Assembly (NCBI GenBank): GCA_023846275.1
Contig: JAIUJO010000084.1
Coordinates: 349,397-413,396 of the forward strand
Source: Vanilla planifolia
Taxonomy: Eukaryota > Streptophyta > Magnoliopsida > Asparagales > Orchidaceae
Length of the DNA stretch: 64,000 nucleotides
Reading direction: 5' to 3'
Shown: positions 42,771-55,710 of the stretch, piece after piece
How the letters are laid out: each line of letters starts with the position of its first letter
Numbering within the stretch: position 1 is the first letter of the stretch
The notes under the pieces: generated by a model
The model's database searches: none
Seen by the model: only the letters and a program-made list of their open reading frames with translations
What the model was told of the DNA's origin: nothing
Position numbers and translations under genes: made by a program

Positions 42771-43969
42771 CCTTAGTATCATAAAATGTAGTTTTGTCGT
42801 ACTATTTATCTCAATTTTTGAAAATTTTTAATTTAATTTTGTCATATTACTTTATAACTCTAAATATAATCTCATGTACATTCAATTTTTTGATTTAGTT
42901 AAATTATATTACTTCAATTTATCTTATTTTAGATCCCATAGATATATTTACTTAATATTAAGAAAATAATTTATTATTATTTATGATTATCTAATTTTAT
43001 AATTTTAAATAAATCTAAATTATATATAATCAATAGAAAAAAAATTATTAGTCTTTTATTGATGAACTCGATTAAATTAAATATTTATTTCAATATTTTT
43101 AAATATTTTTTAAAAAAAATTATAAGGAGATTTCAAATCACACTTATTTTGATGATGAAGCATGGCATACTCAATCTCTTTAGTATTTATTAGTGTGACA
43201 TTTCAATATGACTTATCTTAAATCTTGTAAATTTTGCAATTTTTTTCTTATATTTCTATGAAACTTTAAGTCCATTCTTATTACATGATGTAGATTTGGT
43301 TATATTACATTAATTCACCTTTTCTTATTTTATTATTATTATTTATTTTTTTAATATTTAAATAATATTTTTTAATTTATTTTTATTTTTTTTATAACTC
43401 ACAGTAAGGTCAAACAAAGTGTGATCGATATGATCCAAACATTGTTGGACTCTTCTCAATGAGTTATATTCTATTAAATATTCAATTTCATATTATTAAA
43501 TATTATATTTTCAAATATTTAGATATATTTTAAGATGAATTTTTATTCATATATGATTTAATTATTGAGGATATTATACTAAATCTCCTTGGTATCTTAG
43601 AATGCTATTTTTTTAATTAATGTAATTTCTTAATTTATGATTAAGGATGTTTTTATATATCTCTAAATCTTCTCTCATGTGATCTTTGCATTCTTTTATT
43701 TTGTTATATTTCAATTCTTCAATTTAACATATATCTTTTTATTGAAGATTTTTTCATTATTAAAAAATAATTTATTGTTATTAATGTTTATTTAATTTTG
43801 TAATTCATAATAATTTCGATCCATGCTAGACAAAGATAAAAGAAATAACATTAGAAACATCTCTACAAGTTTTATCATATTAAATATTTATTTCTATTCT
43901 TCTAAATATTTTATTTTGTAGGGTTTTAGCATTCTATACATGGCATTTTAGTTTGTTAATAATTTTGAT

Positions 43970-43991
43970 GATTGAGAATTCACACTCAATC
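43970..43991. repeat. Island-B inverted repeat, GATTGAG / CTCAATC
   Basis: This is the same 22-bp element as at 2257-2278, in the outermost unit. Confidence 0.85.
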
Positions 43992-45207
43992 TTATTAGTA
44001 TAATGGAATGAAAATTTTAAAAATATTTTATCTCATTTAATCAAAATTTTAGTTTTGTTTTGGTTATATTCTAATGGAACTCTTATTGTCAAATCATGTG
44101 ACCTATACATGTCATTAATTTGCTCATATTATATTATAGAAGTTTAACTCATTTTTATTTCTTATTTATTTATATAAAATGAAAGTAATATTTTATTATT
44201 ATTTAAGCTTAGTTAATTTTTGAATTGGCTAAAATTCTAAATAAGTTCTATCCAAAAGAAGTAGGCATTGGAAACTTCTCGACAAGCTCTATCCAATTAA
44301 TACTCTTTTTTTATATTTCTAAACAATTTATTTTGACAGTTTTGGCAATATTTAGTTGTTATTTTTACTCGTACTTGATTTAATGAATCAAGATGTCACA
44401 CTCGATTTCCCTAGTATATTCTAATACAACTTTTATGAAGAATTATTTCATTCGTTCAAAGGTTTTCTTCAAATTTATTATACTTCTAAGAAAATCTAAT
44501 TCTCATATTTTTTGACCATTATGTAACTTTGATTTTGTTTAATTATATTTTTTTCAATTTACATCATTTCAACTTTAATTTATACTTAATTTTAAAAATA
44601 CAATTATCATTATTTAATCTTTTATACTTTTGTTTTTAACAATAATTCTAAAAACGGTTCGATGATGATTAAACAAACGTCATTGGAGACATTTTGACAA
44701 GATTTATCCAATCAAATCTTTAGTTTTATGCTTTTGAATACATTATTTTGTAAGGCTTTGACATAATTTCTAGTCATTTTAATTCTTTTCTAATTTTGAC
44801 AATGTTATCACATTCAATCTCGTTTCTTTCTTGAAATGCAAATTTTTCCTGTAAGTCATCTCATTTCTTAAAATAGTGTTTCATTTATTTTTTTATTACC
44901 ATGAAACTATAGTTCTCTTATCATGTAACCCTTATATTGCTTTGATTTATTTATTACTTTGCTTCAGTTTATCTCATCTCACATTTAATATATATTTACT
45001 TATTAAATAAATAGTTTATTATCATATATGCTTATTTACTTTATCAATTAGTAGTATATCAAGTGAGGTTCAATTGAGTTAGAACAAATGTTGTTGGACT
45101 CATCTAAATAACCCTTACAAAATTAAAAGTTTATTTTTTAAAAAATTATTTATTAAATAATATTTTTGCATGCTATATTATTAGATTCAATTTGTGCTTC
45201 ATTTGAT

Positions 45208-45230
45208 GATCGAGGATGTCATACTCGATC
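45208..45230. repeat. Island-B inverted repeat, GATCGAG / CTCGATC
   Basis: It is unchanged even in the most diverged unit, although bases 70-90 bp downstream have changed. Confidence 0.85.
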
Positions 45231-47109
45231 CTTTTGGTATCTTTAAATTTAATTTTCTCATAGAATTTATTACATTTATTCAAGTTTATTTCTTTGATTA
45301 GGTATATTTCTTCCAAACTCTAATTCTCTTCCCATGTGACCTTTCCATCACTTCTATTTTATTATTTTACGTAGCTTTAATTTATGTTATTTTAGCTTTA
45401 CAACATATTTATTTAATATTTAAGTAATAATGTCTTCTTACTTATGCTTATTTATTTTTGACAAGTAGTTTTAATTGCAAACAAAGGCTGACTTAGAAAA
45501 CGAATAACGTTTATTATGTATCAATCAGCTCTGTTAAGAAAATTAATTTAAATAATTTTAATTAATTTTTTTAGGTTTTATTATGATTTATGAGACTTTT
45601 CAATTTGAACCAAATTTGACAATCGAGATTGCTCCACATGATGTACTTTTAATTTGTGATTGAAACTTTTTTTATAGGTTTTGTCTTAATTCTAAAATAT
45701 TTTCACTTTCATTTTAGTATATTACAACGTAACTCTAAATCTTTTTCGATGTTATCTCTATATCATTTTGATTGATTTATATTATTTTAGTTGTAATTTG
45801 TATTTACTTTGTACTAAAATTATATTTTACTATTATTTATGTTTATTTATTTTTTATGTTTTAGTAATGCAAAATGTGGACTCTTCAAGATAAAAAATGT
45901 CATTGGACTCATCTCAATAATTATATCTAATCAAATATTTATGTTTATTTATTTGTATGATCTAAAAGATATTTTGATGAAGCTACCCTTGTTGTGTTTA
46001 GTATTTTTTAATTCAATTTTTCTATACAATTTAACTCATTTCTTAATATGTTTCACTTTAATTTAGTTACATCATTATGCAACTTTTATTCTTTACAAAT
46101 GTGACATTTCCATCACTTTTACACTATATTATTCTATTACTTTGGTTTCTCTTATTTTTTCTTTAATATTTCTTTTTTTAATATTAGAAGTATAATTTGT
46201 TATTATCTTTGCATAATTTCTTAGTTAATTCAAACAAATTCCAAATGACTTTTGCTCAAGACAAAACAAGCATCTTAGATTTGCCTTGATGAGCTCTATT
46301 TAATTAAATAATTATTTTAATATTTTTATATATTTTATTGTCTAGCATTTTTGCATATTATACATCAAAATTTTAGTTCATTCTTGATGTGATAACTAAG
46401 GATGGCATACTTGATCTCCTATACATCTTAGAATGTAGCTTTTCCATAAAACTGATTTCATTTTTTGAAACATTTCTTTTCTATTTACTTATATTACTAT
46501 GTAGCATTAAATCTCTTCTTTTGTGTACTTTACATTGCTTTAAATTGGAAATAATATATTTGTTGAATTTATCTTATTTTAGTTATAATACATATTTACT
46601 TAATATTAAATAATAATTTATAATTATTTGTGTTTTTTATGTTTATATTTGTTGTAATTAAACAAGGGTCTGATTGAGGTGAAATAAACATTGTTAGAGT
46701 CACCTTAATGTGCTATATCTAATTAAAAATCTATTTTAAATATTCTTATATTTTTTATTTTCTAGAATTTTCATATTTTTTATGAGAAATGTTGCTTTAT
46801 TCCTTATTTAACAAGTCTTGAGGACGCATCTAATGAAGAATTCATTCTTGATTTTGCAAATATATTTTTTAAGCTTTTGGTTAGCTTTATGACAATTTTC
46901 ATTCACACCTCAATTGATGATAAAATATTTTATTTTTGATCTCCCTAGACTTTTATGGTACAACTTTCTCATAAAATTTATCACATCTCATCAATTGTAC
47001 TATATTTATTTGGTTATATTACAATGTAATTTAAAAACTTCCCTCATGTGACCTTTGCGGCTTTAGCTTTGTTATATTATATTTCTTTGATTTATCAATT
47101 TTTTCCTTT

Positions 47110-47152
47110 TATATATATAATTTAATATTATATATATATATATATATATATT
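47110..47152. repeat. AT microsatellite
   Basis: The main run is about 22 bp. It is the same HOR site as at 15826. Confidence 0.9.
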
Positions 47153-48180
47153 ATTTATGCTTGTTCATTTTTTTATTTTGTGGCATCTACAAACATGGTC
47201 TGTTCATGACAAAATAATCATCATTGGACTCATCACAATGATCTCTATCTAATTAAACATTTATTTTTTTTTAATTTTTAAATATTTTTTTTATGGTTTT
47301 ACACACATTAAAAAACTGTTTAATTAGTACTTAATTTTATGATTAAGATTATTTCACCTCATGTCTATAATATCATGGAATGTAAATTATATAATTTATC
47401 TCATTTACTCAAATTTTTTTTTGCATTTGTTTGGTTATATTTCTATGAAGCTATAACTTTCTTCTTGTGTGAATATTATAGCTTGATGCAATAACTAAGG
47501 ATGTTATACTCAATCTCATTTGTATCATTAAATGAAACTTCCTATTACTTTTTTTGTAATTTCTTTTAACCTTTTGAATATATGGTCATATCACTAAATA
47601 ACACTAAATTTTCACTCATATGATTTTTAAATCACTTTTATTTAGTTATATTATTTTTGTTCAAATTTTCTCGTTTTAACTTTTAATATATTTACCAATT
47701 GTATGATAATAATTTATTATTATTTGTTATTATTTTGTTGGTAATTCATAATAACTTTTAAAAATTTATGATCGAGATGAAACAAAGATCATTGGATTAG
47801 TTCTTATTGGCTCTACCTAAATAAGTATTCATTTTTTAAATATTTTTCTTTTAAGGTTTTGGTGCACTTTTTGAGACATTTTTATTTGTACCAAATGTGG
47901 CAAATAAGGTTGTTACAATACTTAGATTTTTTTTATATGATATAATGTCAATTTATCTCTTTTCAATTTAAACATATATTTACTTATTATTACTATTTAT
48001 GCTTATTGAATTTTGAAATTTGGAGCAAGTATAATCAAGGTTCTATCAAGACTAAATAAATATCAATACACACATCTTAATGAGCTCTACTTAATTAAAT
48101 ATTTATTTTTATATTTCTTAGTTTCTTTAGTTTCTAAGAGTTTTATAAGATTTTCAAGTTTTAATAAATATTTAATTGAT

Positions 48181-48207
48181 ATTATTATAATTATTATTAT
48201 TATTATT
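48181..48207. repeat. ATT microsatellite, 9 units, one interrupted
   Basis: It is the same HOR site as at 6464. One ATT is changed to ATA, as expected for the older, more diverged outer unit. Confidence 0.9.
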
Positions 48208-51200
48208 GATGTGTATTTATTTTAGAAATTCATAGTATTCCAAACTTAGTCTATTCAAGATAAAAAAAACAATTGGACTCGCTTCGTCATACATTACGCA
48301 ATTAAATATTTTTCTTTTTTTAGGCATTTTTATTTCTGGTGATTTAATACATGTTATGAGATATTTGATTGCATCTGATTAAACAAACGACGATGTTGCA
48401 CTACATCATTTAAGTGCACTGGAATATAACTTTATAGTATAATTTATTACATTTCTTTAAATTTTTTTTTTGGCTATAGTATATTTAATTTTAAATCTTC
48501 TCTCATGTGACCTTCACTTTACATTATTTTTGTTATATTGTATGGCTAAGTTTACCTTATACCAAGTTTAATATAGATTCACTTCAATATTAAAAAAATA
48601 AATTATAATTATTATTTGTTATTAATTTTGATAATTTAGAGTAACTTAAAGCAGGGTTCGATTGAGATGTAAACATTTCTATTAGACATGCCTCGATGAG
48701 CTCTATCTAATTGAATATTTATTTTTATATTTTTAAATATTTTATATTTTCATGCCTTAGGAGTAATTTTTATTCATTCTTCATTTCTATTATTGAGTAT
48801 TTTACATTAAATCCTCTTAATATCTTGGAATGCAATTTTCATGTATAATTTATCATTTCTTTAAATTTTTGGGTTTGATTTTATTTACGGTACTATGAAA
48901 TTCTAATGTTCATCTGACATGACCTTTGCTTCACTTTGGTTCAAATTATCACATTTTAGTTTTATTAAATATTTAGTTAATATTAAAATAATAATTTCAT
49001 ATTATTTATGTTTGTATTTATTTGTAATTTATAGTAATTCAAACCTAGGTTTTATTAAGACATGACAAACATTATTAAAAATTTGTTGATATGCTCTATC
49101 TAATAAAATATTTGTATCTATGTTATTGATATTTTAATTTTGATGTATTTTTCATTTCTCATGAGACATTTTGATTTGTTCAAAATTTGGTGAATGATGA
49201 TGTTACAATCCATCTTATTATTATCTTCGAATACAACCTTTCTCTTTCAAATTTTGGCATTAATTTAGTTTTAGTTCAGTGAAATTGTAATCCTCATTTC
49301 ATGACATGACCTTCATGTTATTTACTTCTTTTATATTAAATTGCTTCAATTTATGATTTTTAAAATTTATTTTATATTTTCTTAACATTAAAAAATATAA
49401 TATTTTCTATGTTTGTTTACATTTGTGATTTGTGGTAATTCCAAACAAGGTTTGATTGAGAACAGTCAAACATTATTGAACTTTTTTTGGAAAGCTCCAT
49501 CTAATTAAATACTCATATTTATGTTACATAGTTTTTTATGTCTTTAATATTTCTCTTGAGACATTTAATTCATAAAATGTTTTACTACAAAAAATGTGGC
49601 ACTGAATCTCCTCAATATCTTAGTACTCAACTTTCTTATACAATTTATCTCATTTATTCTAATGTTTTATTTTATTTTAGCATGAAACTATAAAACGCTT
49701 AGCCTCGTCTCATGTCATTTCTATATTGCTTTGAGTTACTTGTAATACATTTCTTCAATTTATTATATTTTAGTTTTAATATATGTTCACATAGTAATAA
49801 AATAAAAAATTTCTATTATTTATGTATATTAAAATTATTAATTTAGCTAAATTTTAAATGAGATTATATTGACATAAGATAAATGGCATCATACTCATCT
49901 TAGTCAGCTCAATCAAATTAAAATTTAATTTTTATATATTTAATTTCTTAATTTCCATTATATTGGCATGCTTTACAAGACATTTTGCACACCTTCTTAT
50001 GTGATCGAGGATGCCATAAACGTTCTTCTTAGTATCTTGGAATGCAACATTCCTTTAAACTTTATATCATTTCCTTCAAATTATTTAATTTTTATTTATT
50101 TATACAATTACGAAGCACTAATTTTTCTTATGTGCTACCTTTACATCATTTTTATTAGATACGTTACATTACTTCAATTTATGAAGTTTTAGAACCATTA
50201 TATATTTACATAATTTTAAAATGTTAATCTATTATTATTTTTGTTTATTTAATGTTTTAATTTTTAGTAATTTTGAATTAGATCTTGTTAAGAAGAAACA
50301 AATATCGTTAGATACATCATCCTGTTGTCTATCTTCTTAATTAGTCATTTCAATATTTTTAAATATGTTTTCTATGTCTTTGTCATAGTTTATGACATGT
50401 TACTATTTAGCCTAATTTAATAATAAAGGATGTTAGATCCAATCTTCAAACCATCTCTAAGGATAATATTCTCATATAATTTATCTTATTTCTCAAAAGT
50501 TATTTGATTTACCTATATTATAATGTAATTTTAAATCTTCTCCTTTCTAGCAGTTACATTGCTTTTATATGATCAAATAACATTACTTCAATATATGTAA
50601 TTTTTTAATTAATATATATCTACTTAACATTTAATTAAAAATTTATTCTTATTTATGCTTATTTACTTTTATAATTTCTAGCAACTAGTAATGAGTTTCG
50701 AACAAGTAGAAAGAGATATCGTTGTACTACTCTCTATGATATTATTCCAATTGAATTTTTATTTTTCTAATTTAAAATATTTTATTTTCTATAAATTTCA
50801 TGTACTTTCATAACATTATGATTTATACATAACTTAATGAACGAGAATGTTATACTAGATCTCCTAAATTTTTTATAATGTTACTCTTGTGTATACTTTA
50901 TAATTTTCTTAAATATGTTTGTTTTATTTTGTTATACTAATATTAAATTCTAATTCTCATCTTATGTGACCTTCACAACATTTTAATTTCGGAATATTAA
51001 TATGCTCTACCTTATCTCGCTTAGCTCTATAATATATTTCTTTAATATTAAAAAAATATTTATCATTATATATGCTTATAATTCTTGCTAACTCCAAACA
51101 AGGCCTAGTCAAGGCTAATCAGATTTCATTTTACTTGAATTGATCAGCTCAACCAATTAAATATTTATTTTTGAATATTAAATATTTTATGTTTGATGGC

Positions 51201-54200
51201 TTTCATAATTTTCACAAGACATTTTGAGTTGTATCGAATTTGATGGTCAAGGATGTTGCACTCAAGCTCTTAATATCTTTTAACAATAGTTTCCTATATA
51301 ATTTATCCTATTTCCTCGAAAGTTTTGAATTAATTTTGTTATTTTACAACAAAACTCTTGTTCTCCAGACATATGACTTTAATAATGCATTGATTTGGTT
51401 AAAATAGATTCTTGAATATATCTTATTTTGTTTTAATTAGGTATATTTTTGATAATAACAAAAAATTTATTGTTATTGATCCATAGTTTTTGTAGTAAAT
51501 TTCATAAATTAAAAATTATGTTTGATTGAGATGAAATAATTGTCATTGGTCCCATCTCCATGTGCTTTATTCGTTTAAAAATAATCTCATATATTTCTAA
51601 AAAAAATGTTTTCCAATATTTTCTCATGATTAATGAATGATTTTAATACAAACTTTATTTTATGATCAAGGATGTCACAAATAAAATACTTGGTATCTTG
51701 CAAGTTGCATTCCCATAAATTTATCTCTTCAAATATTTCTCTTGGGCAACCTTCACGTCATTTTTGTTTGCTTATATAACAAGTCTTTAATTTATCAAAT
51801 TTTAGCTTGACTATATATTTACTTAAGTTTAAATTATATTCTATTAATATTTATACTTATTTACTATGGTACTTCTCAATAATTCCAAATAAGGCATCAT
51901 TAAGATGCAATAAATGTTGTTAGGCTCATCTTGATTGCCTTTATAGAATTAAATATCCATTTCTACATTTTTAGATATTTATTTTCTATTGCTTTGGCTA
52001 CAGGACAAGATGTATTGATCCTTAGCTAATTGGATGATAAAGTATATTCCACTTGTTCTCTTTCATTTTTTAATGCAATTTTACTAAACAATCTATCTCA
52101 TTTTTTCAAAAGTTTCACTTTAAATGTGTTATATGACAAAGAAACACTTTTTCTTCTCTCATATGTCCTTTTCAACACATTCATTTGGTTATATTATATA
52201 GTGTTAATTAATTTTCTTCTAATTTATTTATATATTTAATATAACATATTATTTTATTTAAGCCTCTTTGATTTGGTAATTTGAATTAATTCCAGTTAAG
52301 GTTTGATCGAGATGAAGCAAACGTCATGAAACTCAACACAAAGGACGCTCTCAAATCTAATATTAATTTATATATTTTTGAAACTATTTTTTCAAAAGAT
52401 TTGTCATACTTTACAAGATATTTTAATTGGTGCTTAAATCGACAATCAAGGATATTATTACACATGATTCATTTAGTATCTTGGAATGCAACTTCCTTAT
52501 ACAATTTACCTTGACACTTTAGATTTTATGATTCCTTTGTTACATTGCTATACAACACTATGTCTCCTCCCATGTGACTTTTATATTGCTTTGAATTTGT
52601 TGTATTATATGACATCAATTTATCTTATTTTAGTTTTATTATTCATTTACTTAATATTAAAATAAAAATTTATTATTATTTATGCTTATTTAGTTTTTTA
52701 ACATTTTGTAATTCTAATCAGTGGTTGATTGAGATGAAACAAATATTATTAGACTCGTCCCGAAGAGCTCTATGTAATTAAATATTAACTTTTTATATTT
52801 TTTTCTTATTATGTTATTTTATATGACTTTCACATTAATTACAAGAAAGTTTTATTTGGACCTAATTTGATGATTGAAGGTGTTATACTCAATGTGTCAA
52901 GTATCTTTGAATAAAATTTTCTCAGAAAAATTAGCTCACTTCATGAAATATTTCCCAATGATTTAATTATATTATTGTAAAACTTAAATTGTACTCTCAT
53001 GTGCCCATTTCGTCAATTTTGTTTGGTTATATTATATTACTTAATTTATCTCATTTCAAGTTTATTACATTTTTGATAGTTTAAAAAAAAATTATTATTT
53101 TTAAAGCTTATTTATATTGGCAATCAACAATAGTTCCAAATGATGTCCAATCTAAGCAAAACACTGTTCATTGGACTTGTATAGAGGAGCTCAATCAAAT
53201 TAAATATTCATTTGCAAATGTTTAAATTTGTTTATGATTTTTGAAAACTTTATGAAGTGTTTCTATTCATATCTAATTTAATAGTCAACAATTTCACACT
53301 AGATCTTTTTGGTGTTTTAGAACACAACTATTACAAATAATTTAGCTCATTTCCTAAAATTCCTATCTTTATTTTTTTTAATTGTGTTACATTACTAAGA
53401 AACTCTTTTTGTCTTATTTTATGACCTCTTCATCACTTTCATTTGGTTATATTACATTTCTTTAGTTGAACTCAGTTTTTATTTAATATATAAAATTTTG
53501 TAGTACTAAAAAATAATTTGTTTGTTTTTTATGTTTTTTGGTGATTCATAGTATTAATAAAAAAAGTTCAACGAGTGTGAAACAAAAGTTTTTTGACTCA
53601 TCTCCATAGGCTCTATAAAATTATAATTTACTTCTAAATTTTTAGATTTGTTGTTTAAAAACTATTTTTTGGTTTACGAGAAATTTTAATTCATATCTCA
53701 TTTAATGATCAAGAATATTCTCAATAAATTTAGTGTCTTGAAATGTAACTTTAAAAGACAATTTATCTAACTTCCTTAATTTTATGCTTTGATATAACTA
53801 CATTACTAAGAAACTCTAATTTTCTCATATATGACCTTTACAATTATATGGTTACATTACATTGCTTTAGTTTACATCATGTTAGCTTCAATTTTTATTT
53901 ACATAAATTTGAAATAGTATTTTAATATTATTTTTTTCTTATTTACTTTGGAAATTTGTGGCATTTCGAAACGAGGTCTAATTGAGATGACAAAAAACAT
54001 TGTTGGAGTCATCACGATAAGCTCTATCAAATTAAATTTTTAATTTTTTTATTTTGAAATATTTTATTTTTTTGGGTTTGGCATCCATTTAAAATAAATT
54101 TGATTTCCACGAAGTGGTATTTAAGACATTTCTTTCAATCTCGCTAGTATCTCAGAATGCAATATTTCCATATAATTTATCAGATTTCTCTAGATTTTTT

Positions 54201-54392
54201 GTTTTGATTTAGACTTATTATTATTTTATTCTAAATATTTTATTAAAAAAACCTTTGCACTACTTTGATTTGGTTATATTATAGTACTTCATTTCAAGCC
54301 TTTTTTATTTTAATTCATAATTATTTAAATAATAGATAATAATAAATTAGTATGCTTAATTTTAAAATTCGTAGTAATTGAAATATGACTTG

Positions 54393-54529
54393 ATTAAGAA
54401 AGGATGAATATCGTTAGACTAGTTTTTACGAGTTCATTGCAATAAAAATTTAATCTTAAAGTTTTTAAATATTATATTTTTTGCACCTTTGGCACACATT
54501 ATGTGTTTTTTTATCACAAATAATGTCCA
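54393..54529 (+). repeat. Severely shortened flank monomer (about 137 bp)
   Basis: Two island-A copies lie only about 137 bp apart. After GGCACACATTATG the first monomer jumps to the segment just before the next island A, losing islands B and C. Confidence 0.65.
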
Positions 54530-55639
54530 ATCGAGATGAAATAAATATCATTAAGCTTATCTTAGTGAGCTCTATCTAACAAGAAATTTATTTTTATTTT
54601 CCTACATGTTAATTTTTTTAGGTTTTTCAAGTTTTATGAATCATTTAAGTTTTATTATCATAGATATTGTAATCAAAATCCTTACTATATAAAAATGTAC
54701 ATTTCTCATACAATTCTCAACATGTTATATTAATATGAATTTACAAATCTCCTATAGTGTGCCGTTTACATTATTTTTTTTATAATAATACATCAATTTT
54801 TTCATTTGTGCTTTATTATACATTCATAATAATAAAATGTTTAATTTATTATTACTATTCTTATTTAATTTTGTATTTTTTGGAAAATACTAACTTGGTT
54901 TTACTGAGATGAAACAAATTTCATTTAACTAATCGTGAAGAGAATTATCCTATTAAAACTTAATTTCTATATTTTTTTAACTATTTTTATTTTTTCTTAT
55001 AATTTTGTTATGCTTTGTAAGCAAATTTGATGCATTCTTTATTCCATGTGTAGGATGTTATGTTTTATATCCTTAAGCTTTTAAAATTTAACTTTCTCAA
55101 ACAACAAAACTCATTTTTCAAATATTTTTTACTTTTATTTGCTTATATAAGTTTGAAATACTATTTCCATTCTTACATCACCTTTGCATTGCTTTGATTT
55201 GTGTATATTATATTTCTTAAATATATCAAATTTTTAGTTTTAATACATATATAACTAATATTAAATAAATAATTTATTAATATTTAGTCTTTATTTTTTT
55301 TTGTGATTCATAATAATTAAAAATAAGATCTCACCAAGACAAAACAAACATTGTTTGAGATGACTCGAGAAATTTTATTGAGCAATAAATCCTTTTGTAT
55401 ATTTAAAAATATTCCATTTTCAATTGTTTTGATGTGATTAACAAGACATTTGATTAGTTTTTTACTAGACGATAACTAATGCAACACTTAATGTACTAAG
55501 AATTATGGAATGCAACTTTTCTATTTAGTTTATCCCATTTGTTTAAATTTTTTCTGTCTTAACTATATTACTATGAAAGTCTAAATCTCTCCTTAAGTAA
55601 ACTTTTTATCTATTTGATTTGGTTATATTACTTTTTTGA

Positions 55640-55710
55640 ATTTTAACTTAAGTCTAGTTTAATATATAATTACTTTGTATTAAGATAATAATTTTAACTT
55701 AAGTCTAGTT
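55640..55710 (+). repeat. Local 20-bp direct repeat, 51-bp offset
   Basis: ATTTTAACTTAAGTCTAGTT occurs at 55640-55659 and again at 55691-55710, within one flank monomer. It is a small local duplication and is not seen in the other monomers. Confidence 0.85.

Larger units (their letters stand above)
1..49219 (+). repeat. Higher-order satellite array, about 26 monomers per 10.43 kb unit
   Basis: The window's first bases (TTTAATTAATACTAAATAAT) recur at 10430, 20858, 31276 and 41715. Everything between recurs in the same order, so the sequence is a tandem array with periods of 10429, 10428, 10418 and 10439 bp. Within one period, island A appears about 26 times. In the first copy the positions are roughly 80, 495, 895, 1315, 1711, 2113, 2536, 2948, 3360, 3775, 4168, 4543, 4960, 5482, 6053, 6325, 6540, 6950, 7347, 7787, 8140, 8560, 8878, 9295, 9680 and 10097. 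Monomers within a unit are clearly diverged from each other, while the same monomer in different units is nearly identical, which is the definition of a higher-order repeat. All monomers point the same way. No gene, transposon or RNA gene interrupts the array. Such arrays are typical of centromeric or pericentromeric heterochromatin; that location is inferred, not shown. Confidence 0.97.
38787..49219 (+). repeat. HOR unit 5, complete, outermost and most diverged
   Basis: The unit is 10,433 bp and ends abruptly at the array edge. Compared with units 3 and 4 it has dozens of scattered substitutions at 38787-41095 and again from about 42155 to the end. The middle stretch, about 41095-42155, shows almost none. 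Examples are AAGAATGTCG at about 39860 for AAGAGTGTCG, and AACATGGTC at about 47193 for AAAAAGGTC. It shares a variant block with unit 2 at 46724-46908. Confidence 0.9.

Noticed and set aside
1-49219. CRISPR array or other prokaryotic repeat system
   Set aside because: The repeats are about 400 bp monomers inside 10.4 kb units, with no short repeat-spacer pattern and no genes nearby.
1-49219. Tandem copies of a degraded transposon or LTR element as the source of the 10.4 kb unit
   Set aside because: The unit breaks down completely into about 400-bp monomers of one family, with no residual element sequence, terminal repeats or target-site duplications visible.
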